Positions 18,212 through 27,190 of a stretch of DNA of 64,000 bases are shown here, piece after piece (within the stretch, counting starts at the first letter, position 1; each line of letters opens with the position of its first letter). Source of the stretch: Domibacillus sp. DTU_2020_1001157_1_SI_ALB_TIR_016 (GTDB lineage Bacteria > Bacillota > Bacilli > Bacillales > Domibacillaceae); assembly GCF_032341995.1 (NCBI RefSeq), contig NZ_CP135439.1:1488001-1552000 (forward strand), written 5' to 3'. Below the pieces are notes generated by a model, which saw only the letters and a list, made by a program, of their open reading frames with translations, had not been told where the DNA came from and made no database searches. Position numbers and translations under genes: made by a program.

Positions 18212-19654
18212 ATGGAAGAAGAAAAGCCGGAACAGGGCCATTATGTCAAAATAAAACGATTTCCGTTTATTATAATGATTTTTGCGCTCGTGTTTATTAC
18301 GGCGGCGGTAACGACACTAACGCTTGCTTTCGGTGACGAGAAAGCAGTTGAAGTTGGAGCGCCGGACCGTTCAGAGTTCAGCAAATTATATGAAGCATAC
18401 GACAAAATTCAAAGCACGTACTATGAAGATGTGGATCAGGACAAGCTCGTCAACGGTGCGATCAACGGGATGATTGATTCACTTGAAGATCCATATTCAG
18501 ATTATATGGATGAAAAAGAAGCTTCCCAGTTCCATGAAGAAGTATCCAGCTCGTTCCAGGGAATTGGAGCTGAAGTACAGGAGCAGGACGGTTACATTGT
18601 CGTCGTATCGCCGATTAAGGGATCTCCTGCCGAAAAAGCGGGCTTAAAGCCGAATGATATGATTCTTTCCGTAGATGGAAAAAGCATTCAAGGCATGAGC
18701 GCTTCCGAAGCCGTTCTTCTGATCCGCGGCGAAAAAGGAACGAAAGTAACATTAGAAGTGCGAAAAGCCGGAACGGAAAAAGCACAGAAAATGACGATCG
18801 TCCGCGACGATATTCCGATTGAAACGGTGTATGCCGAAATGCAGAAAAACGGCATCGCCCATATTCAAATCACAAGCTTTTCCGAGCATACAGCGGAGGA
18901 GTTTGAAACAGCCCTCGCTGATATGAAAAAAGAAGGCATGAAAGGCATTGTGCTGGATCTTCGTCAAAATCCGGGCGGCCTGCTTGATCAGGCCATCGAC
19001 ATGGCCACCCTTTTTGTACCGGAAGGCAAAAACATTTTACAAATCGAATCTGGCGGCAAAACCGAGGCGTATAAAGCGGAAGGCGGCGAGAAAATTGAGC
19101 TTCCGACCGCTGTGTTAATTGACAGCGGCAGTGCCAGCGCGGCAGAAATTATGGCGGCAGCTCTAAATGAATCGGCCGGCATTCCGCTTATTGGTGAAAA
19201 ATCCTTCGGAAAAGGCACCGTTCAATCAGCGGAGGACTTCAGCGATAATTCTAATTTAAAGCTGACCACAGCAAAATGGCTGACGCCGAACGGAACATGG
19301 ATTCACAAAAAAGGCATTAAGCCGGATGCGGTTGTAGCGCTTCCTGATTATGCAAACTTGACGTATATTAATCCGGAATCCAAGCTGCAGCTTGAATCGA
19401 TGTCAGATGAAGTGAAAACAGCTGAAAAAATGCTGTCGGCCCTTGACTACAATCCGGGCAAATCGGACGGCTACTTCGATGAATCAACAGAAAGTGCCGT
19501 AAAAGAATTCCAAAAAGCGGCAAAGATTGAGGAAACGGGTATCCTAACCGGTGCTTCTACGACGAAACTGATGGAGAACCTTCGCTTAAAGCTGGAACAA
19601 AACGATACACAGCTAAACCGGGCGATCCAGTCCGTGCAGGCAAAAATCAAATAA
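18212..19654 (+). CDS. ctpA: Carboxy-terminal processing serine protease CtpA (S41A)
   Basis: About 480 residues: one N-terminal transmembrane segment, a PDZ domain (GIGAEVQEQDGYIVVVSPIK through 'VRKAG'), the S41 peptidase core with catalytic Ser in 'LIDSGSASAAEIMAAAL' and Lys in 'GEKSFGKGTVQS', and a C-terminal peptidoglycan-binding-1 domain (about the last 70 residues, 'YNPGKSDGYFDESTESAVKEF'). It acts outside the membrane. ATG 18212 is preferred for the GGGG site before it; ATG 18191 lies 21 bp upstream in frame and cannot be excluded. Confidence 0.95.
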   Translation: MEEEKPEQGHYVKIKRFPFIIMIFALVFITAAVTTLTLAFGDEKAVEVGAPDRSEFSKLYEAYDKIQSTYYEDVDQDKLVNGAINGMIDSLEDPYSDYMDEKEASQFHEEVSSSFQGIGAEVQEQDGYIVVVSPIKGSPAEKAGLKPNDMILSVDGKSIQGMSASEAVLLIRGEKGTKVTLEVRKAGTEKAQKMTIVRDDIPIETVYAEMQKNGIAHIQITSFSEHTAEEFETALADMKKEGMKGIVLDLRQNPGGLLDQAIDMATLFVPEGKNILQIESGGKTEAYKAEGGEKIELPTAVLIDSGSASAAEIMAAALNESAGIPLIGEKSFGKGTVQSAEDFSDNSNLKLTTAKWLTPNGTWIHKKGIKPDAVVALPDYANLTYINPESKLQLESMSDEVKTAEKMLSALDYNPGKSDGYFDESTESAVKEFQKAAKIEETGILTGASTTKLMENLRLKLEQNDTQLNRAIQSVQAKIK

Positions 19655-19687
19655 AAAAAACCTCTCCCGGCGCGGAGAGGTTTTTTT
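19653..19687 (+). terminator. Terminator after ctpA
   Basis: CCTCTCC/GGAGAGG stem between A8 and T7 runs. Confidence 0.9.
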
Positions 19688-19780
19688 ATGAGTACATTTT
19701 ATGGGAGAATAGACGTTTGTCCCTAGCCAAACGGGAAAAAGAAGCATAGAATAAAATTCGGAAATAAAGGAGGGTTCTTT

Positions 19781-20023
19781 TTGGCAGATTGGCATGCATT
19801 GTATCAAGCACTGTGGAAAGGACGCACGTTTACCGATATAGAAGAAGCGATCCAAAACGAGCTTGAAGATAAACTGAATCATCCGCGCCTGCGCAAAAAG
19901 CCGGAGCAAAAGCTGGTTGAAGCCGTTCGCCGTGTTTGCGCGTCGTCCTTAACGGATACAGAAAAAGTAACGCTAATTTCTGTTTATTTGAATCATTTTG
20001 AAGAAATCAAACAAAAGCATTGA
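19781..20023 (+). CDS. Small helical protein of unknown function
   Basis: 80 residues, charged and alpha-helical, no membrane segment ('WHALYQALWKGRTFTDIEEAI', 'LIHPRLRKKPEQKL'-like region). TTG start with a strong AGGAGG 8 bp upstream. Family not recognised. It may form a transcription unit with the next gene, 55 bp downstream. Confidence 0.7.
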   Translation: MADWHALYQALWKGRTFTDIEEAIQNELEDKLNHPRLRKKPEQKLVEAVRRVCASSLTDTEKVTLISVYLNHFEEIKQKH

Positions 20024-20078
20024 TTTTATACCCCTTCGCGTATAAAATAAAGCAGGAAACGGATGGAGGGAAGCAAAA

Positions 20079-20420
20079 ATGACGGTGGTGATCATGGCCG
20101 CCGCAGTGCTGGCAATCGCAGCAGCGCTGCTCATTGGCTATAAACGTTATTGGCCGGTTAACGTAAAGCGCATATCTCTCGAAGAAGCGGCTGGGCATCC
20201 GGTAATTGATGTGCGTGACTGGCAGGAAGCAAACCGACTGCCGCTTGAAGGAGCAGAGCTGATTCCATGCGGTTACATTCCGCGGAATGCAGGCAAATTT
20301 GGCGGGCAGGAAGTATATATCGCTGCTGCTTCAGCGGTTGAACGGAACTTTTCCGTCCGGCTGCTGAAAAAATACAACATTCATGTAAAAGGGTTTATTT
20401 GCATGGATGGCTCTCTTTAA
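20079..20420 (+). CDS. Membrane-anchored rhodanese-like protein
   Basis: 113 residues: an N-terminal transmembrane helix (residues 3-20) and a short domain with 'HPVIDVRDWQEANRLP' that resembles the start of a rhodanese fold. The catalytic loop cysteine expected for a sulfurtransferase is not seen in place, so it may be a non-catalytic relative. ATG with GGAGGG upstream. The family assignment is tentative. Confidence 0.6.
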   Translation: MTVVIMAAAVLAIAAALLIGYKRYWPVNVKRISLEEAAGHPVIDVRDWQEANRLPLEGAELIPCGYIPRNAGKFGGQEVYIAAASAVERNFSVRLLKKYNIHVKGFICMDGSL

Positions 20421-20445
20421 GCCGGTGCTTGTGCATCGGCTTTTT
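20419..20445 (+). terminator. Terminator
   Basis: AAGCCGGTGC/GCATCGGCTT with a three-base loop (one mismatch), then a T-run. Confidence 0.75.
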
Positions 20446-20506
20446 AAATTTGCCAGCCCCGTATCCCATCATTTAGGATGAAAGTAGAGAATGGGGGGGA
20501 CGCTTC

Positions 20507-21271
20507 ATGGCAAAACGCGCCTTGATCACAGGCGGTTCAAAAGGAATTGGGCGGAAAACGGCGGAATACTTAGCAGCCGCAGGATGTTCAGTCGTCATTA
20601 ACTACCGCTCAGATGCAGCAAGTGCAGAATTGTTTGCAACAGAGCTGTCAAACCGGTTTGGCGTACAGGCGTCAGCTGTACAAGGAGATGTGTCACGAAA
20701 AGAAGATTGTGAGAACATTGCTTCCTTCTCTGGAGAGATTGATATTTTAATACACAACGCAGGACCATACATAAAAGAACGAAAACCAATGGCCGACTAT
20801 TCCTGGGACGAGTGGCACGGGCTGATCAGCGGTAATTTAACCTCCGTATTTTACTTGTCAAAGCTTCTCCTGCCGGGTATGAAGGAGCGGGGGTGGGGCC
20901 GGCTGATTGCATTTGGCTTTGACCGTGTTGAAACAGCACCGGCCTGGGTGGACCGTTCCGCTTTTGCAGCTGCCAAAACAGGACTTGCCTCGCTGATCAA
21001 AACGATTGCCCTGGAAGAAGCATCATCCGGCATCACAGCGAATATGATTTGTCCGGGAGACATTGCGGGCAAGTGGAAAGAAGAAGATATAAACGCTGCA
21101 GAGGGAAAACCGGCTCCGCTTGTGCCGGTCGGCCGGCCGGGAACCGGCGGGGACATTGCCCGGGTAGCCGCATTTCTTGCTTCCGAGGCTTCCGCTTTTA
21201 TTACCGGTGCGATTATTCCGGTAACGGGCGGACAGGATGTGCTTTGCAAGCATTTTCGAAATGGAACATAA
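20507..21271 (+). CDS. SDR-family protein without the catalytic tyrosine
   Basis: 254 residues with a classical short-chain dehydrogenase fold: cofactor motif 'TGGSKGIG' (residues 8-15), 'NAG' at 84-86 and the family C-terminus 'ASAFITGAIIPVTGGQ'. The usual Tyr-x-x-x-Lys reads Phe153-x-x-x-Lys157 (SAFAAAKTG), and no serine is evident at the position before it, so two of three catalytic residues are replaced. It may bind NAD(P) without classical SDR catalysis. The start has GGGGGGA upstream. It is followed 18 bp later by the potassium transporter gene. Confidence 0.85.
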   Translation: MAKRALITGGSKGIGRKTAEYLAAAGCSVVINYRSDAASAELFATELSNRFGVQASAVQGDVSRKEDCENIASFSGEIDILIHNAGPYIKERKPMADYSWDEWHGLISGNLTSVFYLSKLLLPGMKERGWGRLIAFGFDRVETAPAWVDRSAFAAAKTGLASLIKTIALEEASSGITANMICPGDIAGKWKEEDINAAEGKPAPLVPVGRPGTGGDIARVAAFLASEASAFITGAIIPVTGGQDVLCKHFRNGT

Positions 21272-21289
21272 GGAAAGAAGGAAGCTTTT

Positions 21290-22603
21290 ATGAAAAGAAA
21301 ACATTTTGAACCAGCAGCCATCCTGCTTATCATTTACTTGAGTGCGATTCTACTGGGGACTCTGCTGCTTAAGCTTCCTGTATCAGAGGAGGGTCCGCTT
21401 TCATGGACGGATGCTTTTTTCACCGCCACGTCTGCTTATACGGTAACAGGCCTTGCCGTAATAGACACGGGGACAGAATTTACGCTGTTTGGTGAACTGG
21501 TTATTTTGCTGCTCATTCAAATGGGCGGCCTTGGTATTATGTCCTTTTCCGTCATCGTGTTTATCCTGCTTGGCAGACGAATCGGCATTAAGCAGCGCCT
21601 TGTTGTTCAGCAGGCGCTCGGCCAGCTGCATTTCGGAGGTGTGGTAAGGCTTGTCCGGAATCTGCTGCTGTTTTCAATCGCAATCGAACTAATTGTGGCC
21701 TGTTTTCTTGCCATTGACTGGGTGCCGCAGTACGGAGCGGCCAAAGGCATGTATTACAGCATTTTTCATGCCGTTTCCGCTTTTAACAACGCAGGATTTG
21801 GACTTTGGCCGGACAATATGATGCAGCATGCGGACAGCTTGATTGTCACGATCGGCATCACATCCTTAATTATTTTAGGCGGCCTTGGCTTTACTGTGCT
21901 GGTGGATGTGTATGAACACCGTTCGTTCCGAAAATGGTCCCTTCATACAAAAATTATGATCACGGCAACGGCAGGGCTCAATATATTCGCGTTTATCATG
22001 ATCTACTTACTCGAACACGGAAATTTGAGCACAATCGGAGGGATGCCGCTGTTTGACCAGCTGCAGGCTTCCTGGTTTCAAGCGGTGACCACCCGTACGG
22101 CCGGCTTTAATTCAATCGATATGGGAGAGATTCACAGCCAGACCGCTTTTTTCATGATGATTCTCATGTTTATTGGAGCCGGCAGCAGCTCTACGGCCGG
22201 CGGGATCAAGCTGACGACATTTATTGTCATGGCAGCCGCTATGATCACCTATGTACAGGGGAAAAAAGACATCACCTTATTTTGCCGGACCATCAAGCCT
22301 GAGTATGTAATTCGGGTTCTCTCCATTACCATGATTGCTTTTTTCACGGTCATCACGGGCACGTTTTTACTCAACGTGGCGGAAGACAAACCATTTTTGC
22401 CGCTTATGTTTGAAGCGGTGTCGGCTTTTGCTACAGTCGGTTTGTCCATGAACTTAACGCCCACTTTGTCGGACCCGTCCAAATGGATTTTAATTATGCT
22501 GATGATTCTCGGAAAAGTCGGTCCGCTGTCTCTTGTTTATATGATTGCCAAAAAACGAGAACGAAACTTTAAATATCCATCTGAAGATGTGCTGACCGGA
22601 TAA
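21290..22603 (+). CDS. ktrD: KtrB/KtrD-type potassium uptake channel subunit
   Basis: 437 residues, eight transmembrane helices in four M1-P-M2 repeats, each with a filter glycine: 'YTVTGLAV', 'NNAGFGLW', 'TTRTAGFNS' and 'FATVGLSMN'. This is the TrkH/KtrB fold; the second-subunit partner (KtrC, cytosolic RCK) is not encoded nearby, which fits KtrD. It imports K+ with Na+ dependence in Bacillus. ATG with AAGGAAG upstream. Confidence 0.9.
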   Translation: MKRKHFEPAAILLIIYLSAILLGTLLLKLPVSEEGPLSWTDAFFTATSAYTVTGLAVIDTGTEFTLFGELVILLLIQMGGLGIMSFSVIVFILLGRRIGIKQRLVVQQALGQLHFGGVVRLVRNLLLFSIAIELIVACFLAIDWVPQYGAAKGMYYSIFHAVSAFNNAGFGLWPDNMMQHADSLIVTIGITSLIILGGLGFTVLVDVYEHRSFRKWSLHTKIMITATAGLNIFAFIMIYLLEHGNLSTIGGMPLFDQLQASWFQAVTTRTAGFNSIDMGEIHSQTAFFMMILMFIGAGSSSTAGGIKLTTFIVMAAAMITYVQGKKDITLFCRTIKPEYVIRVLSITMIAFFTVITGTFLLNVAEDKPFLPLMFEAVSAFATVGLSMNLTPTLSDPSKWILIMLMILGKVGPLSLVYMIAKKRERNFKYPSEDVLTG

Positions 22604-22608
22604 AAATA

Positions 22609-22644
22609 AAAAAACATCACGCTGCCAGGCGTGATGTTTTTTTG
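22609..22644. terminator. Bidirectional terminator between convergent genes
   Basis: AAAAAACATCACGC/GCGTGATGTTTTTT, a 14-bp stem with a six-base loop. It lies in the end of the minus-strand MATE gene. Confidence 0.9.
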
Positions 22645-23975
22645 TGCTGGACCATACGGAGGCGTACAGACAGCGTGATCGCCCCGCACGTTAAGCCGGT
22701 AATTAAGCCGATCCAGTAGCCGTACGGGCCCCAGTCAGTCCAGCGGGCGAGCGCCCAGCCGAGCGGCAGCCCGATGACCCAATAGCTGATCATAGTCATC
22801 ATAAAGGTGACATTTACATCTTTGTATCCACGGAGTGCGCCCTGCACCGGTGCCTGTACCGCATCCGAAAGCTGGAAAATCGCCGCGTAGATTAAAAACG
22901 AGGCAGTAAGCCCGAGAACTTCCGCATCAGTCGAATACAAATGAGCGATCGCATCACGGAACCCGAAAATCACAACCGTGCCGACTACCGCAATGCCAAC
23001 CGCCATCGCAATGCCGATTCGGCTATACTGCCGGGCGTCTTCAAACCGTCCGGCTCCGGATTCAAAACCAACCACAATGGTCAGCGCCATCGATACGCTG
23101 AGTGGGATCATATAGGTGAGTGAAGCGAAATTGATAGCAGCCTGATGGGCCGCAATGACGTTTGTGCTGTACTCACTCATCAAAAGCGTTACCGCGGAAA
23201 AAATACTCGTTTCAAAAAAGATCGACAGCCCAATTGGCAGGCCTAGCAGCAAAATCTCTTTCCATTTTGCAAAGGATGCACGCGGCAGGCGTCCAAACAG
23301 CCGATAAGCCGAAAACGGCTCCTTCCGCCATACAATCCAGACAGCGAGCAGGAAAATAAGCCAGTAGCTGATCGCAGACGCGTAGCCGGAGCCGACACCG
23401 CCGAGCTCCGGAAAACCGAACTTCCCATAAATGAGCAGGTAGTTAAAAGCGACATTAACGGGCAGCGTCATCACCGTAATAATCATCGACGTGCGGGTCA
23501 TGCCGAGCGCATCGATAAATCCGCGGACAACCGCCGTTAAAAAAAGCGGCAAAATGCCGAATGACAGGCCGATCACGTACTCATAGGCGATGCGGCGCAC
23601 GTTATCTGTTAAATTCATGATTCCAAGCACAGGTTCAAGCAGCACCCATCCAAGCAGATAGGTAATAGCGGAAATCACAAGCGCCACATAAATCCCCTGC
23701 ATCACAGAAAAAGACACCTCACCGCGGCGTCCGCTTCCCGTTAAATGGCCGACAATCGGTGTAATCGACAATAAAATACCGCTGAGTCCTGTATAAACGG
23801 GCATCCAAAGAGAGGAGCCGACCGCTACACCGGCTAAATCATCGGCACTGTAATGCCCGGACATAATCGTATCGAAAAATGTCATCGCAAACATGGCGAT
23901 CTGTGTCACAAGAATCGGGATTAAAATAAATAAAAATTGGCGTACTTTTGCACGCGTTGTGGCTGTTTCAATCAA
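22617..23975 (-). CDS. MATE family multidrug/sodium antiporter (NorM-like)
   Basis: About 452 residues with 12 predicted membrane helices in two MatE halves ('FFDTIMSGHYSADDLAGVAVG', 'PVNVAFNYLLIYGKFGFPELGGVGSGYA', each read in parts). It exports cationic drugs in exchange for Na+ or H+. TTG at 23975 is preferred: AAAGGAG lies 9 bp upstream; the longer frame to 24011 has no ribosome site. This is the last clearly core gene before the AT-rich accessory region. Confidence 0.92.
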   Translation of the reverse strand: MIETATTRAKVRQFLFILIPILVTQIAMFAMTFFDTIMSGHYSADDLAGVAVGSSLWMPVYTGLSGILLSITPIVGHLTGSGRRGEVSFSVMQGIYVALVISAITYLLGWVLLEPVLGIMNLTDNVRRIAYEYVIGLSFGILPLFLTAVVRGFIDALGMTRTSMIITVMTLPVNVAFNYLLIYGKFGFPELGGVGSGYASAISYWLIFLLAVWIVWRKEPFSAYRLFGRLPRASFAKWKEILLLGLPIGLSIFFETSIFSAVTLLMSEYSTNVIAAHQAAINFASLTYMIPLSVSMALTIVVGFESGAGRFEDARQYSRIGIAMAVGIAVVGTVVIFGFRDAIAHLYSTDAEVLGLTASFLIYAAIFQLSDAVQAPVQGALRGYKDVNVTFMMTMISYWVIGLPLGWALARWTDWGPYGYWIGLITGLTCGAITLSVRLRMVQHKKTSRLAA

Positions 23976-24349
23976 GCCGTTCAACTCCTTTACCGAAAGA
24001 TAGTATAGCACAAAAGGAACAGGTTGAGATGACTGGATTTATTTAAGTGGGAATATAAAGAAAACAGGGTTGTTAGTCGGGTTAACCTGGTTTTGGAGCT
24101 TTTTTTAATTCAGCACTCCATTGGCATCGTACCAGCCCGCAAAACAAGCCGCGCTGTTCATTCACCTGTTCCTTTACTTTTTATTGGCAAAGAAGAAAAA
24201 CGGGCTCGGGTCATAAAAAGCGGGTAGAACCGACATAGAAGACATCATAAACATGTGGCTGGCGTTGTAAAAGAAGGAGGGAAACTATCAAGAAGGAATA
24301 ATATTCTTTTAATAGAATATAAATACATAAAGAGAGGAAGTATAATAGG
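23976..24349. other. Intergenic stretch at the core/accessory junction
   Basis: 374 bp without a supported gene. It holds an imperfect inverted repeat (AAAACAGGGTT with AACCTGGTTTT, about 24060-24095) and a steep drop in GC content. No repeat of att type was recognised here. Confidence 0.4.
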
Positions 24350-24892
24350 ATGAACTTTGACACGAAACACTTGATCCGATGGGGAATTCCAGGATGGGTT
24401 TATTTAATGACCATTATATTTTATGTGTTTTCTGACAATCCTCATTACATATCGGACCTTAAAGGAAAAGAGGGCCTATCGTTAATAGGTTTAGGGGCTA
24501 TTTTGGCTGGTTTAGGGGTTCCAGTCGGATACTTAATTCATCAGGTGAGTATGTTTTTTGGTTTCATTATATGGACACCAAATAAAAACAAATTTTTTAA
24601 AGAAGAGTATGAACTGGATAGGATTATCTTTGATTCTGAAGATAAAGGTAGGAAAATAAGAGAGCGTTATAGACATCTTTTATCTAGAATACATGAATTA
24701 AGAGCTCTTAAAACTAGTCATATTTTATCAATTATAACTGTAGCTTCTTTAGCTCTATTTTATTCTGAGACTGTTAATAAACCTTCTATTATTATCTTAA
24801 TCGTAAATATTATTATGGTTATTATTGTTCATTTTAATCAAAGTCATTTTGAGAAAAATCTAGATTTTTTCAAAAAGAAGCTTAAAGAATGA
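24350..24892 (+). CDS. Multi-pass membrane protein, unknown
   Basis: 180 residues with about four hydrophobic helices in two pairs (residues 14-30 and 42-75; 123-140 and 145-160) separated by a charged cytosolic loop rich in Glu/Lys/Arg. Ribosome site GAGGAAG, 10 bp before ATG. Family not recognised. AT-rich codon use differs from the core genes just upstream. Confidence 0.6.
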   Translation: MNFDTKHLIRWGIPGWVYLMTIIFYVFSDNPHYISDLKGKEGLSLIGLGAILAGLGVPVGYLIHQVSMFFGFIIWTPNKNKFFKEEYELDRIIFDSEDKGRKIRERYRHLLSRIHELRALKTSHILSIITVASLALFYSETVNKPSIIILIVNIIMVIIVHFNQSHFEKNLDFFKKKLKE

Positions 24893-25022
24893 AACATTCT
24901 GTTTTGTCGTACAAATGACATATATGAGAGGGTAAAAATGCGGGACACACTGTAATCAGATGGTTTTTTTCTTTGTACCGATCGTGACAATGAGCAGAGA
25001 GAAAAAAATAGGGGTGAGTCCG

Positions 25023-25157
25023 ATGTCGGTGAAAGAAAAGCCGGATAAGCAGGTGAAGAAAGAAGAAAAACTAAGTCCACAAGAAATTCGTAAGCTGACG
25101 GATACAAATAAACCTGTATACGATCACGCGAAAGGTCGAATTAAGCAGAAAAGTTAG
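25023..25157 (+). CDS. Small lysine-rich protein, unknown
   Basis: 44 residues, very basic and hydrophilic (EKLSPQEIRKLTDTNKPVYD). ATG 25023 follows GGGGTGAG; upstream in-frame starts (24960, 24990) lack a site. Function unknown. Confidence 0.5.
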   Translation: MSVKEKPDKQVKKEEKLSPQEIRKLTDTNKPVYDHAKGRIKQKS

Positions 25158-25221
25158 ATAGAGAGTAGCTTGCAAGTTCCTTGGTGATGTATGATGAAAG
25201 AAAAAACGAGGTTTAGTAATC

Positions 25222-25344
25222 ATGCACTTTGAAGTAAATCTAGGAACTAATAATATAATGGAGTTTTTGCTTTCGGTTTTACCTTGGGCTGTGCTGCCTA
25301 TTCTATTAATTTCATTATGGGTGTACCAAACAATACGCCAATAA
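25222..25344 (+). CDS. Small single-pass membrane protein, unknown
   Basis: 40 residues: hydrophilic N-terminus, then one hydrophobic helix (FLLSVLPWAVLPILLISLWV) and a short basic tail. Preceded by a weak ACGAGG site. Such single-pass miniproteins resemble phage-borne or stress-related peptides; no family recognised. Confidence 0.45.
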   Translation: MHFEVNLGTNNIMEFLLSVLPWAVLPILLISLWVYQTIRQ

Positions 25345-25367
25345 TAAAAACCCCACCAGCAGCAGGA

Positions 25368-25538
25368 TTAAACAATCTTCTTCATGCCACACTTGCGGCA
25401 CTCACGAAGGAATATCATATTCTTGATAGAGCTTTTAAACTGGGCGTTATCACAATTATCACAACGGCCACTTTTAATGTCCGGGTACTCACGGATGTTA
25501 TCGGTGATGCTCAACTCGATGTCTTGCTTTGTTTCCAT
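25368..25538 (-). CDS. Small zinc-ribbon protein
   Basis: 56 residues on the minus strand, hidden under longer spurious plus-strand frames. It has two CxxC knuckles ('GRCDNCDNA' and 'RECRKCGMKKIV') 21 residues apart, typical of a four-cysteine zinc ribbon. A strong ribosome site (AAAGGAGTG) lies 7 bp before the ATG at 25538. Proteins of this size and layout are common in Bacillus phages and mobile elements; the role is unknown. Confidence 0.65.
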   Translation of the reverse strand: METKQDIELSITDNIREYPDIKSGRCDNCDNAQFKSSIKNMIFLRECRKCGMKKIV

Positions 25539-25647
25539 GCTGCACACTCCTTTGAAGTTACTTGAACATAATAGCAGATTTTATGTCGAGTGAAGGGCAG
25601 GAAAGTAAAGGTTCTTGTTGAAAGGTTTTTTAGAGGGGAGTGATAAG

Positions 25648-26406
25648 GTGGGCAATGTTGATGGGTTGATTTCGTTTAATGATAGAATGACTAATCTATT
25701 TGAAAGTATGGAGAAACAAGATGGATTCCGTTCATCAGAAGGATGGTTAAACGGGATAATGTACGATCTTTATTCGAAAACAAAAAGAGCTTTTCAAACA
25801 AGCAACGTTATACTGAATTCGGATATACCAAATAATTATATTGAAGTGTTGCCGCAATTAAGAATAATATTGGAATCATATCTTCATAGTCATTATATTA
25901 GTTTAAATAAGAGCGATGGGGATAGAGTAGAGCAAGAGTATAAGGACCATCTTGCGTACCAACAATGGAGACTTGGGAGAACCCTGAATGAACTGAAAGA
26001 AGAGTCGCCGAAAGAAATAGATGATTATGATGAGTATATTCAGTCTTTCTTTGAAGGCAAGCCTAAAAGAAATAAAGTTCAGCATCTCGAAAGCATAAAG
26101 GATTTATCTAAAAAAACACATCAATTTGAACTATACGCGGAAGTGTATACAATGTTAAGCGGTTATGTTCATTATAATCCGCAGACTAGACACTCTTATG
26201 GAGTGGCTAAAGATAATGAGACATTTAGTTACAGTAAATTCGAATATAACGAAGCGCTAGATATTCGTATTAGAAAATATATTTTAGATTTTACAATAAG
26301 TGTCATAAGAAACATGACAGTTTATTTTGAGTTGACAGAATTCATGCGAGGTGATTTCTTCAAAGTAGATAATGACTGGCGTTTCATAGTAAGTCGAGTC
26401 GTTTAA
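25648..26406 (+). CDS. DUF5677-like protein
   Basis: 252 residues, soluble and helical, with the 'LLPQLRIILESYLHSHYISL' type N-terminal helix and a later 'YTMLSGYVHYNP' motif that resembles DUF5677 proteins (SAV-2148/HEPN-like context in other genomes). GTG 25648 is chosen because AGAGGGGAGTG lies upstream; the frame opens earlier without a site. If the HEPN relation holds it may be a defence RNase, but no clear RxxxxH motif was found. Confidence 0.5.
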   Translation: MGNVDGLISFNDRMTNLFESMEKQDGFRSSEGWLNGIMYDLYSKTKRAFQTSNVILNSDIPNNYIEVLPQLRIILESYLHSHYISLNKSDGDRVEQEYKDHLAYQQWRLGRTLNELKEESPKEIDDYDEYIQSFFEGKPKRNKVQHLESIKDLSKKTHQFELYAEVYTMLSGYVHYNPQTRHSYGVAKDNETFSYSKFEYNEALDIRIRKYILDFTISVIRNMTVYFELTEFMRGDFFKVDNDWRFIVSRVV

Positions 26407-26527
26407 ATAGGCATCCTCTAAGGGTGCTATTTTTTATGTCCAAATACACAAAGGGATTAGCGTAAGGAGCAGACGAAGGGAAATATCTCTTTTTGTCGAA
26501 ATGAGTAAGCGAAGGGAGATTACCGTT

Positions 26528-26944
26528 ATGGAAATTACTTATAGTGAGTTTTTGGAGGGCATGAAAAGATTAGGCTTTTACAACTCTGATATTGAAGATC
26601 AATACTATTCGTTAAATGATATTGTCGATGAGTCTAAGATATTGCATTTTTATCCTAAGAATTATCTTTTTAAAGACAAGCCTTTTAATGAAGCACAGAT
26701 TTTCTTATTTGAAAAAGAAAAGATAAGAATCATTAGTTTCTTGGAAGGTGGGTATGTTTCTATAATAAATAGGACTTTAAATACTGTGTTAAGGGTTGAA
26801 TTGTTACACAAAAATAGAGGTTCTTCATCCTTAACTCTTTATTTTGATGATGGTGATACTTATTTTTTAGATAGCAAATTAGATAGCGTTAGTCATAATT
26901 TTAAACTACAAGAAGTTATTTTGGCTATTTACAAATATTTATAA
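26528..26944 (+). CDS. Hypothetical protein
   Basis: 138 residues, mixed alpha/beta, acidic, no signal peptide or membrane segment. AAGGGAG precedes ATG 26528 by 10 bp. Followed by its own terminator. Family not recognised. Confidence 0.55.
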   Translation: MEITYSEFLEGMKRLGFYNSDIEDQYYSLNDIVDESKILHFYPKNYLFKDKPFNEAQIFLFEKEKIRIISFLEGGYVSIINRTLNTVLRVELLHKNRGSSSLTLYFDDGDTYFLDSKLDSVSHNFKLQEVILAIYKYL

Positions 26945-26952
26945 TAAGTTTT

Positions 26953-26977
26953 GCGTCTCATTTGAGATGCTTTTTTC
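26953..26977 (+). terminator. Terminator
   Basis: GCGTCTCA/TGAGATGC (one mismatch), two-base loop, six T. Confidence 0.75.
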
Positions 26978-27016
26978 TTTGCTTAAAAACAATCTCGGAG
27001 GTGGTGGTGATGTGAC

Positions 27017-27190
27017 GTGGCGAACTGGGATGATATTAAATCAGAATGGGAAACAACCAAAATCACGCTAGCTGCATTAGCGGAAAAGCATGATATAAAA
27101 CGAGGTACATTAAAAAGCCGAAAAAGTCAAGGTGATGGTATGCCAATAATTGTAACAGGAACTTCATATACTTTTATCCCTCTGCTTTAG
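27017..27190 (+). pseudogene. Truncated phage terminase small subunit
   Basis: 57 residues. 'WDDIKSEWETTKITLAALAE' followed by 'IKRGTLKSRKSQGDG' matches the N-terminal helix-turn-helix of phage terminase small subunits (PF10668 type). The rest of the roughly 200-residue protein is replaced by unrelated codons and a stop. GTG start with GGAGGTGG upstream. It shows that this stretch includes decayed prophage DNA. Confidence 0.7.

Noticed and set aside
25284..25565. 93-codon plus-strand frame
   Set aside because: It lies antisense to the better supported zinc-ribbon miniprotein and has no ribosome site.
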